The translations under genes were made by a program, and so were the position numbers. Below are positions 24,090 to 35,400 of a DNA stretch of 64,000 bases, piece by piece. The notes below the pieces were generated by a model. It was not told where the DNA came from. It searched no databases and saw only the letters and a program-made list of their open reading frames with translations. Within the stretch, counting starts at the first letter, position 1. Each line of letters begins with the position of its first letter. This DNA is from Pegoplata infirma (lineage: Eukaryota > Arthropoda > Insecta > Diptera > Anthomyiidae). Where the stretch lies: contig OY992536.1 of assembly GCA_963921195.1 (NCBI GenBank), positions 176,584,995 to 176,648,994 of the forward strand, read 5' to 3'.

Positions 24090-24890
24090 TATCCGCCCAA
24101 GGATTCATATCCTTCCCATATATCCTGAAATTAAAATACGGCATAAAACGAAAACTAACGCTTTAATCTTCGTGTTATTTATTGTAGTTATTACCTATAA
24201 TGCCATTAATTATTCTACAAAATTTTGTCCAATTCGGAGCAAGGATACGCCTAGCTCAAAAATGTCCTTTTTAAAATAACGTTCAGAAAAAGGGTAAAAA
24301 TTTAAGTTATTTAATGAAATTTTGAAAATCCAACTGTTATAATATGCTCAATGTATTTGCCAAAATTTGTGCAAATCGGAACAAGGATACGCCCTCCTCA
24401 AAAATGTCCTTTTTTAAAAAAGTCAAGAAAAAGTTCAAAACTCAAATTCCTTTATGAATTTTTGCATCCGCAACACTTAGAATATACCTTAAACCTTAAT
24501 CAAATGAAAAAATTGAAGCAAGGATGTAATACATATATTAAAAATGTCCTTAAAAAATTTTAAAAAAAGTTTAAAAAGTCCTTCGTACTTCATGAAATTC
24601 TGTTCTGATAATGTTGAAAATACCTTATTTTAGTATAATTGAAGCAAGGATTATCCTTAACCTATCCTTAGGATATACCTAGCGCATAAATATCCTTTTT
24701 TAAAGACTTGAGAAAATTCAGGGAAATCCTTTGACCTTAAAACTATCAATAATTCACAACATTTTTGCACGTAGTATTTACAATACGTTGAATATTGTTT
24801 TTAAGTTTTAGCAGGGATATGCCTATCTCAAAAAGACCGTTATAAAATAAGCAAGTAAAAATATAGTACAACGTACTTCCTCAACAAAAT
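24090..24890. repeat. Tandem array, period about 143 bp, about five diverged copies
   Basis: Landmark 'aaggatacgcc..ctcaaaaatgtcctttt' recurs near 24240, 24384, 24519 (weak), 24670 (rearranged) and 24812. Each copy also has an AAATTTTGTCCAA-type or similar segment. It looks like a decayed satellite carried inside the Foldback-like element. The frames at 24037-24279 and 24351-24563 come from it. Confidence 0.7.
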
Positions 24891-26094
24891 CTTTCTAAAT
24901 AAAAGTCTTCATCTGTTAATGTACAACTGGTGTATAGCCAAGCATCTAATTTGTGTCAGGCCTGGATGACAAATAATGGTTCTTGGACCAATTTAAATAA
25001 AATTTAAAATTTAACCGACCAATTCATTTTGCATTCCGATTTATTATATGTATGTGTTCCATAACTATTTTTCGCAACACATTTCAAATTATCAAGGACA
25101 ACTGTTGCATCTTGGTGTTTTCGTTAAAAAAATTTCCAAATTTATATTCGGGTTCCCACAAAAAAAAAATTGATTAAAAAAAAAGTGGAAAAACGTGGAC
25201 GAGTTCTTTTGTTATTTGTAATCTACATACTTATACCAATATTTTCTGCAAAGAACTAAGCGCGCCAATGAGGGCCACAAAAATGGCTGACTATCAAATA
25301 TGAAATTTGCAAAATAAATTAGTATTTTCTTTGGAACTCATTTTATAACAGCGTTACTTGCAATATGATTAACTTATGTCGACCAAAACAGCATTATCAT
25401 TCAAGCAACATATCTAACTTAAAACTTCATTACCAATAAGGTCGAATTTTAAATGCAATATAATTATTTAACCGTCACAAGTTCATTTGGATTTCAAAGA
25501 TTTTAAAACCAAAATATGATATATTTCAAAAAGTTCAACTTTAGAGACATGTAACTTAAAAACTATTAAAGATATCTATAAACTGTTTTGGATTTGTTTT
25601 ATTTATGATGTTTTCTTAAAACAAAATTCATATAACCTTAAGTTTTAAGACATTTAGTTGGACCATTTATGGCCAAGGTCACAACACTGTGCGCCGCTTT
25701 CTTCACACCCATATGCATTCAAATCTTTTCAAACAAATAATCGTTGTGTTACCACATTAATCATGAAAGCTCTAAAAGGCATCCTGGAATATGCTTTCAA
25801 GTTTTATGCGTGGCTTGTTAACTGTTTTGACCAAGATGATTTATATTTTTTTTAATTTCAGTTTATATCTTTATGGAGTTTATTTTCTGTTCTTTTCGCA
25901 GGCGTCAGCTAGACCTGCGATAAGTTAGATATTGCATTATTTATTATACTGATATCATTCAAACATTTAAAGAAATTTAATCAATGTGTTGAGAAGGGAT
26001 TGTAGGCACTTCAGAGATTTGTTTTTTTAAAGAGATACAATTAAAGTGTTTTTGTGATTTAAACAGTTAAAAATTTAATATTGAAAAAAATTGG
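24891..26094. other. Core of the Foldback-like element, nothing recognised
   Basis: AT-rich and non-repetitive within the window. The 65-codon frame at 25658-25855 has no recognisable domain. Confidence 0.5.
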
Positions 26095-26283
26095 GATTTA
26101 TTTCATTTTTATTGGGAGTTATTTCGTTGGGACTTCTTTCATTTTTTGTTAGGGACTTATTTCATTTTTGTTGGGACTTATTTCATTTTTTTGGTTTGGG
26201 AGATATTTCATTTTATTTGGGATTTATTTCATTGGGAGTTATTTCATTGGGACTTATTTCATTGGGAGCTATTTCATGGCGCC
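26095..26283. repeat. Right word array of the Foldback-like element
   Basis: About nine copies of TTGGGAGTTATTTCATT and TTGGGACTTATTTCATT in one orientation, inverse to the outermost left copies. Confidence 0.9.
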
Positions 26284-26291
26284 GTAAAAAT

Positions 26292-27460
26292 ACAGTTCAT
26301 GGTGAAAAAGATTTTATAATTTTTCTAAAGGGAGTCTCAAATCCTTAAAATGTTTCTATTAACAAAGAAAAAATTTTAACACGGTATGTGTTCTCCTGAC
26401 ATTTGTCAACTTTTTTTTTAAGTTACTACTTGTATTACTCGCTCACAGATCACATCTCTGATAGGCACCAGCCTAAAAACAGTATCATTTAAAAAAAACA
26501 TGCTCAGTTGATAAAATTTTTTAACGAAAAATTAACAATTGGCATCCTCCAAAAGACCAAAAAACATTTCGGTTAAGTCCGTTTTTGCAAATTCGTTTTT
26601 AAGGTAAAAATGAAGAAGTTTCTATATTTAAAAAACTTTTACTGAATTTCTGAGAGATATTTTTCATGAAGCGCCCTATTAAAATGCATACAAAATATGT
26701 ATGTACTATGCAGCTATAAGCGTCTACAGAATTTCTAGCAAATGACCAACTTTTTTTAAAAGCTGGGCAACATTTTACGATAAAAAAGGGTTTATACTGG
26801 ATAGTCGTTGGTACATTAATACTTAACCAAAAACATTTCGACAGACCAATCGATAATTACAACTTGTTTAAGAATTTTTAAATTTAGAACCGAACTGATT
26901 TTGTATATTTACAGCACTGCTGTCTTCAATGTGTGCAATATTTAATGTCTCTGCTAATTTGGATTTCAAACGTTAATTTTCCATTTTCTTTATCAGGCAC
27001 CACAAGTTTGGCCAGCCTGCATTTTTTTACTCATTATACGAATTCTTGCAAACCATCCGCATTGGTAGTGGCCAATTTTTGTTATTTTTGTTTCGAAACA
27101 AATGCATAAACGAACCAGCGACCCTGGGTAGCAAATGAAATGCCACCCACCATGGCTGCTTTGACGTTTAATTTGTGTTCATAAGTCATATTAAAGACAA
27201 AATAAAGTTTATTTATGGTCGTTATTTCGACAGCAAAAATCGCGTTTTAAAGTAAAAAATAAAAATAATAATGAATAATATATAGACATTTTAAAAATTG
27301 GCTTCTACCATCATACCGACACTTGCAAAGCAAAATACAATATGTTGCTTTTCTATATAACAGAAAACAAAGTAACGTTTACATGACAAAGGAAACTTCT
27401 AGATATAGCATACAATTTAATATTTGAGGTTAAATCTTCTATATATTTTTAAACATTTTA
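26292..27460. other. No gene; flank of the Foldback-like element
   Basis: 26465-26510 (CACCAGCCTAAAAACAGTAT) together with 22986-23070 forms an interrupted inverse copy of 7190-7330. The element at 23188-26283 therefore seems to lie inside an older repeat. The rest shows nothing recognisable. Confidence 0.5.
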
Positions 27461-27528
27461 GCGATGTCCGTCTGTCTGTTGAAATGGCGATCACGGCCAA
27501 CAAATTGCACAGATATGAATGTAACTTC

Positions 27529-28649
27529 TCTAGTAAAAATATTATGCTAATTTTACTTAATAGATCGAATTTGATCCGTTAAATGGTTGTATCAAATAAT
27601 ATCTAATTGTATTACTTTAGATCAAAAGATATAAAAATTGATACAATTTGATCCTGAATTTGGTCAAATTTAATTATATCAAATAGATCTTATCATATTA
27701 TATGTATATTATATGTAGAGTGGCACTTAAAAATTAAATTTTCGAATTTCAAAATGCGCGGGTCGGAATATTGTGTAGTTGAGTCTAAAAATGATTGTGT
27801 AAAAATTTCAGGAAATTCGAATAACTTTAACCCTTGTCGCATTGAGGTCAAAGTTTCGAGTTTTTGGGAAAAAGGACTATGATTTGAAAAAAAAATAATT
27901 TTATGAAATTAATTAAAATATATTTTTTTTTTATTTAGCTTATACACAAAACTACTTGGAAAAAATTATGTCAACTTTCTATGACCTGATTAACCCGTTC
28001 AAAATTTTAAGCTGAAAATGACCATGAATTTATGGGGGTACTTCAAATGAGTATTTTCGATTTTTTAAAAATTTGTATTTTTACGCAAAATTCTAATTTC
28101 CTTGAAATCCGCAAAAATCAAAAGGCTCAAAAAAAAGATTGAGTCGATGTATATCCCCAATTTTTTTAACATTTAATCTTTAGGTTGTTTTTTAAAAGTG
28201 ACTTGTATAGAAATGTTGAATTAAATAATTTTGTTTAATAAAATTTTTAAAAAATCGAAAATACTCATTTGAAGTACCCCCATAAATTCATGGTCATTTT
28301 CAGCTTAAAATTTTTAACGGGTTAATGAGGTCATAGAAAGTTGACATAATTTTTTCCAAGTAGTTTTGTGTATAAGCTAAATAAAAAAAATATATTTTAA
28401 TTAATTTCATAAAATTATTTTTTTTTTATTATTTTTTTTTAAATCATAGTCCTTTTTCCCAAAAACTCGAAACTTTGACCTCAATGCGACACGGGTTAAA
28501 GTTATTCGAATTTCCTGAAATTTTTACACAATCATTTTTAGACGCAACTACACAATATTCCGACCCGCGCATTTTGAAATTCGAAAATTTAATTTTTAAG
28601 TGCCACTCTAATGTATACATATGATTATATCAGAAAATTTTTACTCGGG
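27529..28649. mobile_element. CCCGAGTAAAA-type element (word GATC) holding a foldback
   Basis: Right end TTTTTACTCGGG at 28649; left end CTCTAGTAAAAAT (27529) is a changed version of the cap. The interior repeats GATCGAATTTGATCCG and GATACAATTTGATCC. A foldback at 27718-28608 splits it. The TSD is unclear. Confidence 0.55.
27718..28608. mobile_element. Foldback palindrome, GAGTGGCAC ends, TA TSD
   Basis: Arms of about 350 bp (27718-28068 and 28250-28608) are near-identical inverses: GAGTGGCACTTAAAAATTAA, 'atgcgcgggtcgg' and 'tgggggtacttcaaatg' on the left, all inverted on the right. The spacer is about 180 bp. TA lies at 27716-27717 and 28609-28610. Few mismatches between arms suggest a fairly young element or gene conversion between arms. 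It is non-coding. Confidence 0.9.
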
Positions 28650-28739
28650 TTAACATATTTACTTGTTGTTGCTTTGAGAAGTTTAGTATTGAATTTAAGC
28701 GCTAGGTATTGCATTTCCCAAAAACAAAAAAACAAATAA

Positions 28740-29431
28740 GAAAATTATAGTCGGTCAAGACCGACCATATAATACCCTTCACCAGAGTTTCTCGGCAAAC
28801 AGGTCCCAAGTTCAAAAATTTACCGATTAGATCTTTATTTGGTCAAATCTTTAATAAGTGTAAAAAGCACTCACAAATCAAATTTGAGTGAAAAAGGCTT
28901 CGATTTGTTGCCAATAAACCGCTTTAAGTGAACATCGGGCAAAATTTTCACATGGGGCCTAAGTCCAAAAATGGGCCGATAGTAATCAGATTTAATAAAG
29001 TACGCGTTTAACATACACAAACAAAATTTTAATTAAATATTTTCTATTTTCATGAAATTTGAGAGATTTATGTCAAAATTGGGAAGATGGTTTGTATGGG
29101 GGCTTCAAGAACAACTGATTCGAGTCCTTTAAAATTCGGAACGGTTTTGAGGACAAAACACATTTACCTGCCAATTTTCGAAAACAAACCTTTTATTGTA
29201 GGGTTTTTAGAGCCATTTGAGCCAAAACTAAAGAGGACCTTTGGTTGGCGGACCGATTTTTTCCAATTTCAATTTCGTCCTTGGGCCAAGAGAGGCTTAA
29301 GTTTTAAATTTCAAGTCAATTGATTAAAAATTATCGGTATACTTAAAAGTGGGTCTAGGACCAATATTTCGGGTAGTTACAAACATCAGCACAAACTCAT
29401 TATACCCTGCACCACAGTGTGGTGTAGGGTA
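28740..29431 (+). mobile_element. mini-me-related repeat, subtype II, 5' part
   Basis: Starts with GTCGGTCAAGACCGAC, a 7-bp dyad, then 'catataataccc', and ends 'caatatttcgggtagttacaaac' and CACAGTGTGGTGTAGGGTA. It is a close direct relative of 38603-39445. The GACA/GACG microsatellite present in that copy is missing here. The 3' continuation is at 37016, beyond the element at 29432-37007. The frame 29087-29323 is not supported as a gene. Confidence 0.75.
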
Positions 29432-30941
29432 AGAGTTTTTGTCCCGGGAATTACCGGGATAAAATTACCCGGAAATCGACACATTTTCAATCCCATGAAT
29501 TTGACCGGGAATTCCAGGGATTTTAAATATTAAATTAAAACATGAAAAACGTTATATTTTTTACGCAAAAACTATCTGTTGTCAAAACTTTTTTGCTGAG
29601 ATTATTGGTTATTGAAAAACGATTAGTTTAACAGATGGAATTTAAAAAAAATTCATTTAAAAATTGAAGACTACATTCAAAATTTTAAAATGATCAATAT
29701 ACATAAATGTTAATTCAAATTCGAAAAATATCAAATTAAGCTTCGAAAAAACTTTAATTAAATTTGAAAAAGTACAATTTGAAGATATTTATTGAAATTG
29801 GAAAAAAAAAATTCAAAAATTTATATTATTAATTAAATTTCAAAAAAGTTCAATTGAATTCGAAAATACTGTGAGCGTCAAAAGAAAGTGTATTGGTCTA
29901 AAATAGATGAAATTCGTTAACGTCAAATTTGACAAAATAAACCCTTATTATTATCAATCGTCTATCATTAAAAAACATGATATAAAGGAAATTTTCCAAG
30001 CTTTAATTTAAGCTTAATATCATCCAGATTGAGCAAATATTTATTGAGATACGAGGGTCGCGGTTGAAAATTAAATTTTTTATATACGTTTTTTAGGAAA
30101 TTTTTAAAAAATATTTCTAAGTTGATTTTTTTAAGTTCAAACATTAAAAATTTAAGAAATAGTACAATAAAATATATTCAGTTATCAACTCATTTTTCCA
30201 ACGACCCAAACAAAAATCAAAATTTTTTAAATGCAGTAAAAAAATATGAATTTTTTTGACCTCCAAATTTTTTGCCCACCAATTTTTTGTAAACAAAGAA
30301 AATTTTTAATTATTTTCATAACTCATTGCTATACACTTAGGTGTACTTAAATTAATAAACAATAATCTTTGTTTACAAAAAATTGGTGGACAAAAGATTT
30401 GGAGGTCAAAAAAATTCATATTTTCTTACTGCATTTAAAAATTTTGATTTTTGTTTGGGTCGTTGAAAAAATGGGTTGATAACTGAATTTAAACTACTGT
30501 ACTATTTTTTAAATTTTTAATGTTTGAACTTGAAAAAAATCTACTTAAAAATATTTTTTAAAAATTTTCTAAAAAAAACGTCTACAAATTATATTTTTTT
30601 CCAGCTCTACCCTCGTATCTCATTCAATATTTGCTCAATCAGGACGGTATCAAGCTTAAATTAAAGCTTGGAAAATTTCCTTAAGCCTCTAATGCATAGG
30701 GCCGCTTTTAGGCGGCATTACTTTTTTGGCTTTATTTTCAAATTTGATGTTCTTAATGGCATGAGCCACATGGAATCGATTTAAAGCACTTCGGGATACT
30801 ATATTTTTTATCTGCAATGCATTGTTTGATTTCTGATGCATGTTTTTTGAGGCCATAAATTCGATTAAAAAATATTCATGTTTTTAAATGGTAGTCGATT
30901 GATAATAATAAGGGGTCCTATAACAAGTGCTTGTTGATAAC

Positions 30942-30947
30942 GGTCGT
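30942..30947 (+). promoter_or_regulatory. DPE-like motif in the LINE leader
   Basis: GGTCGT fits the downstream promoter element consensus RGWYVT and lies about +26 to +31 from the apparent 5' end. Internal TATA-less promoters with such motifs are known for fly LINEs. The exact start site is not known here. Confidence 0.35.
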
Positions 30948-31083
30948 GTATAGAAAACTTGCTGTGCCTTAAATTTCTCTCGATTATTTATTTTTTCTTC
31001 ATAAGTATTAATAACAAAAACAAATCTTAAACAAGTTTCTCTTACGGTTATTAAATCCCATACGGTCTGGTGATATAACGACA

Positions 31084-32439
31084 ATGGGGTCCTCCTCAGG
31101 AGGAGGCAATTTTTTTGAGATCCTTGATCCATCTCCGAAACGTAAAAAAACATACAACATAAACAACTCTTTAGATTTTCCACAAATTAAAAGCAAAAAC
31201 ATCAATAACAACCAAAATAAAACACAATGTCCCAAATTCATAGTTTTAAAAAGTAAAGTCGAAAGTAAACCTATCCAAAACTATAATATATTTTTGGTGG
31301 CGAAAGGTCTTGAGGCTATTTCAAGTGATCCTACATTAAAAACATCATTTACAAGAGACGGAAATTTACTTTTACTAACAAAAAATGAGGCCCAAGCAAA
31401 CAGATTTTTAAAAACTACTTTCTTATCTGGAGTCTGCGAAATAGAATGCTTTCTACATAAAACTCTTAATACTATTAAGGGCGTTATTTTCGCTCCAACA
31501 CTGCGTGATCTGACTGAGGATGAAATAGTAAGTGGTTTAAAAGATCAAGGTGTAGTAAGCTGTAAAAAAATCACAAAATTTATTGATAACGAAACAAAAA
31601 ATACACCTCTACATATCCTTGATTTTAATCTATACAAGCTCCCCAATGAAATTAAAATTGGATTTATAAATTGTAAAATAGAACCATACATTCCTAACCC
31701 CATCCAATGTAAAAAATGTTTTAAACTTGGACATACTCGTAAACATTGTAATGGAAACGAAAATTGTGACATCTGTGCTTCAGTCATTCACGATCCAACA
31801 CCATGTAGACAAATCCAATGTATTAACTGTAACCATCCTCATCGTTCTACCAACAAAAACTGTCCTATAATAAAACAACGACAAGAAATATTAAAAATTA
31901 AAACTGTACAAAATTGCTCATACAAAGAAGCCTCACTTCAAGTTCCAGACACACAAACATATACCATTCCTACAGAAAACCTTGAAACAGCAATAGAAGA
32001 AAGAAAAGTAAAATTAAATAAAAAAACAAACAATTCCATTCCTATTTCTAATACAATTACACAAACCATCCAAACACCAACAACTAATAATATTCCAGAA
32101 ACAATAAATACTACACAACTAGAAAACATAACAACACAAGAAACACTAAAACAACTCTCTACAACTAACAACAACTTCTTAAACAATCAAAATAACCAAC
32201 TTGAAACCCAAACTCCATTAAAAACCCACACAACAAGCCATAAACCAAGAACCTCGCGTACACACAAATCAAGTAACACAACAAAAAGTCATTCAAAAAC
32301 CAAACAAAATTCTAGAGAACATTCTCTTGATAATCAAAACGAAAGTGAAAATAATAGCTCAATACAACAATATACCCCTGCTAAAATAATTAACAGAAGA
32401 GATGAAATTGATCTAACAATTTCAAACATGGAAGAATAA
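31084..32439 (+). CDS. LINE ORF1, gag-like RNA-binding protein (451 aa)
   Basis: ORF1p of I-clade LINEs coats element RNA in the ribonucleoprotein used for retrotransposition. Three C-terminal CCHC knuckles are visible: C209-C212-H217-C222, C228-C231-H236-C241 and C246-C249-H253-C260. Residues about 65-205 resemble the RRM-like domain usual before such knuckles, though I infer this only from position and alternating hydrophobic pattern. Residues 260-451 are low-complexity, rich in N, T, Q and S, and probably disordered. The start is the first in-frame ATG after the short leader, followed by a serine/glycine stretch. The stop lies 41 bases before ORF2. The opposite-strand frames here are shadows. 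No frameshift or stop is seen. Confidence 0.9.
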   Translation: MGSSSGGGNFFEILDPSPKRKKTYNINNSLDFPQIKSKNINNNQNKTQCPKFIVLKSKVESKPIQNYNIFLVAKGLEAISSDPTLKTSFTRDGNLLLLTKNEAQANRFLKTTFLSGVCEIECFLHKTLNTIKGVIFAPTLRDLTEDEIVSGLKDQGVVSCKKITKFIDNETKNTPLHILDFNLYKLPNEIKIGFINCKIEPYIPNPIQCKKCFKLGHTRKHCNGNENCDICASVIHDPTPCRQIQCINCNHPHRSTNKNCPIIKQRQEILKIKTVQNCSYKEASLQVPDTQTYTIPTENLETAIEERKVKLNKKTNNSIPISNTITQTIQTPTTNNIPETINTTQLENITTQETLKQLSTTNNNFLNNQNNQLETQTPLKTHTTSHKPRTSRTHKSSNTTKSHSKTKQNSREHSLDNQNESENNSSIQQYTPAKIINRRDEIDLTISNMEE

Positions 32440-32480
32440 AACAACAAACAGTACACAAAACCTTTTTTTTTATAAATTTT

Positions 32481-35400
32481 ATGTCAATAAAAATATTACA
32501 GTGGAACTTAAACGGTTTTTATAACAACTTGCACGAACTTCAAATTCTTATCCGTGAACATTCTCCTGACATTATTTCATTACAGGAAACGCACCACTCC
32601 GTTAACGCTCTATACCTAAACGGCTACGTATCTAACTTATCCATCCCCAACATATCCAACAAAGGTGGCACTGCCTTATTTATTAAAAACAACTTGAAAC
32701 ACGAATTTACAAACTCTTCCAACAATTTCTCTGTGGCCGCCGACGTTTTCGCAGGCATCAAGCTCAAAATTATCTCCCTCTATCTCAACCCATCAGAAGC
32801 TTTACCAATTTCTGAACTTAATACCATATTTACCAACAATACTCATCGGACAATCATCTTAGGAGATTTTAATGCGCACTCCATCCTATGGGGTTCAACA
32901 ACTACATTAAACAGAGGTTACAGTATTGAAAATATCTTGACCAAATCAAACATGATCTTACTTAATGATGGTTCGCCCACTCATTTCTCAACTAGATCTA
33001 CTTTTACCCATGTTGATCTTTCGCTAGCGTCTGCTGACATAGCACCACTCTCTTCATGGAATATAAATACACAACTTAACGGTAGCGATCACTTCCCGAT
33101 TCATATACTGATTCAAATGCCTAATTACACTCAAATACAACGTAACCACTTTCATACACGTTTCAACTTAGAAAAAGCTGATTGGAAAAAATTCCAGTAC
33201 GTCCTTGATAAAATACCAGAAAAACAACTCTCAAATAACATCAATAAAGAAGCCGCTAAATTGCAAAAAAGCATAATATCAGCTGCAAATATCGCGATAC
33301 CACATTACAAAAACCGCAGAAGCTACAAATATTCACATTGGTGGAATAACGAATTAAAAAATATCCGGGACACAAAACAAAAGCTATTCAATTATTTTAA
33401 AAAACACCCTACATCAGATAACAGAATTGCATACAAAAAAGCAAATGCACTTTTTAAACGCCAGAGTAAAATTGCTAAAAGAGAATCTTTTTTTAATTTC
33501 ACTAGTCAAATTAACCCCAATACACCAGTAAATAAAATTTGGAACAACATTCGTAGTCTTAACGGAACTTACAACCCACATAATATCCGTCATATAGAGC
33601 ACAACAACAAGGCATTATACGACTCACTGGACATTGCCAACTTGTTTGCTGAGACTTGGTCCAAGCAATCTGATGATGGCAACTTTAGTGAATCATTTAT
33701 TTTGGACAAAATCTCCACAGACACTTCTATAAGCTATCAACTAAATAGATTCTCAAAACTCCTAGAAGAAGATCTTACGTATTTCGAAATGCAATCAACA
33801 TTAAAATCCCTCAAAGGTAAAACTCCAGGTTTTGATAAAATATCTTACCCTATATTAAAAAACTTACCTCCCAACACCAACAAACAGCTTCTTCAACTTT
33901 TTAACTTAATATTTACAACCGGTATTATACCACAACAATGGAAGACGTCCACGATCATACCAATACCAAAACCAAAAAAAGACATAACAGCTGTTGATGG
34001 GTATCGTCCTATTTCACTAATTCCATGTGCATCAAAGTTACTTGAAAAAATTATCGCCACAAGAATAACTTGGTTTCTCTTAAAGAACCAACTTTTAAGC
34101 AATCATCAGGTTGCTTTCAAACCAAACAAAGGCACACTCGACGCTCTCATATATATTGATCATATCACAGCATCCACACTATCGCACAAAAACCATCTGT
34201 CAATTATTTCCATCGATTTCGAAAAAGCATTTGATCGTGTGGGCATTCACACGATCATAATGCAACTAAAAGAATGGAATTTTGGTCCAAAAATAATCAA
34301 CTTTGTATACGCTTTTCTGACAAAAAGAAAAATAAGGACTAAAGTCAATAAAGTTTTTTCATCTATAAAGCCTTTAAACAATGGAATACCACAAGGGTCA
34401 CCATTATCTGTCATTCTCTTTCAAATTGCAACCGATAAACTAAATAAAATCATCTCCAACAATAGATTCTTTAAACATGTCATTTACGCCGATGATTTGT
34501 ACATTATAGCAAAACATGACAAAAACGTAAATCTTCAAGATGAAGTTGATAACCTCTTTTTATCCCTGAATGATTGGTGCAATTTAACAGGTGCAAAAAT
34601 TTCAATTCCAAAAACCAAATGCCTGCATATCTGCAAAAAAAAATTATGCAACAACAACAACATCGTCATTCAAGGTAATGAAATAGAGTCTGTCGATACC
34701 CTAAGAATTCTAGGTGTAATTTTTAACCGCAGTTTTTCATGGGCATCCCATATAGATAACTTAAAAAAAGCACTACAACCTCGCTTAAACCTAATTAAAT
34801 GTCTTGCTGCTAAAAAGAGTAATTCACACCCAAATGTAATTTTAAACGCGGTTCGAAGCTTAATTTTATCTAAAATTGATTATGGACTAGAAGTCTACGG
34901 CAAAGCGCCAAAATCACTATTTAATAAAATAAGCCCACCTTACAATTCCTCAATAAGAATAGCCTTGGGTGCCTTCAAAACAACCCCCATAGTAAATCTA
35001 ATGGCAGAATCGGGTTTGCCTACACTGATACAAAGATTCAACAGCAAAACTGCAAAAATTATTACAAAAATCACATTTCCTACAGAACAACATCTTCTTA
35101 ACCGGATTGCTTACATACCATCACAACTACCTCTTAAATTTCCGTCCACAATTTGTTTAGCTTTTAAACATGCTTCAAAAATGAATGTTGAAACCAAACC
35201 ACAAAAGGTATATGTTCCAACGGAACCGCCTTGGAAGTTAAAAAACTCTAGTTTCTTACAAAATCTTATGGGCCTTCCAAAAGATTCAACACCCAATAAT
35301 ATCTACATATCGCAGTTTAATGAATTAGCTACATCATACAAAAATAGAAACTGGAAGTTTTTATACACTGATGGATCTAAGACTGACGCAGCAACTTCAA

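Larger units (their letters stand above)
23188..26283. mobile_element. Foldback-like element, GGCGCCATG ends, perfect 8-bp TSD
   Basis: Ends GGCGCCATGAAATAACTCCC and GGGAGCTATTTCATGGCGCC, flanked by the perfect duplication GTAAAAAT (23180-23187 and 26284-26291). Both arms are built from reiterated TGGGAGTTATTTCATT and GGGACTTATTTCATT words (left to about 23405, right from 26095). This resembles Drosophila Foldback elements, whose inverted arms are also made of short repeats. The core carries a 13-bp perfect GC-rich hairpin and a 143-bp tandem array. No transposase is seen. The frame 26091-26348 is repeat translation. Confidence 0.85.
27462..28720 (+). mobile_element. mini-me fragment split by a CCCGAG-type element
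   Basis: GCGATGTCCGTCTGTCTGTT at 27462 and 'gagaagtttagtattg' at 28676 match 55837-55985 in mini-me copy 3 if 27529-28649 is removed. Only the middle of the repeat remains. Confidence 0.6.

Noticed and set aside
26091..26348. 85-aa frame rich in ISLG and FISF repeats, like a membrane protein
   Set aside because: It is a direct translation of the GGGAxTTATTTCATT word array; the periodicity is nucleotide-level.
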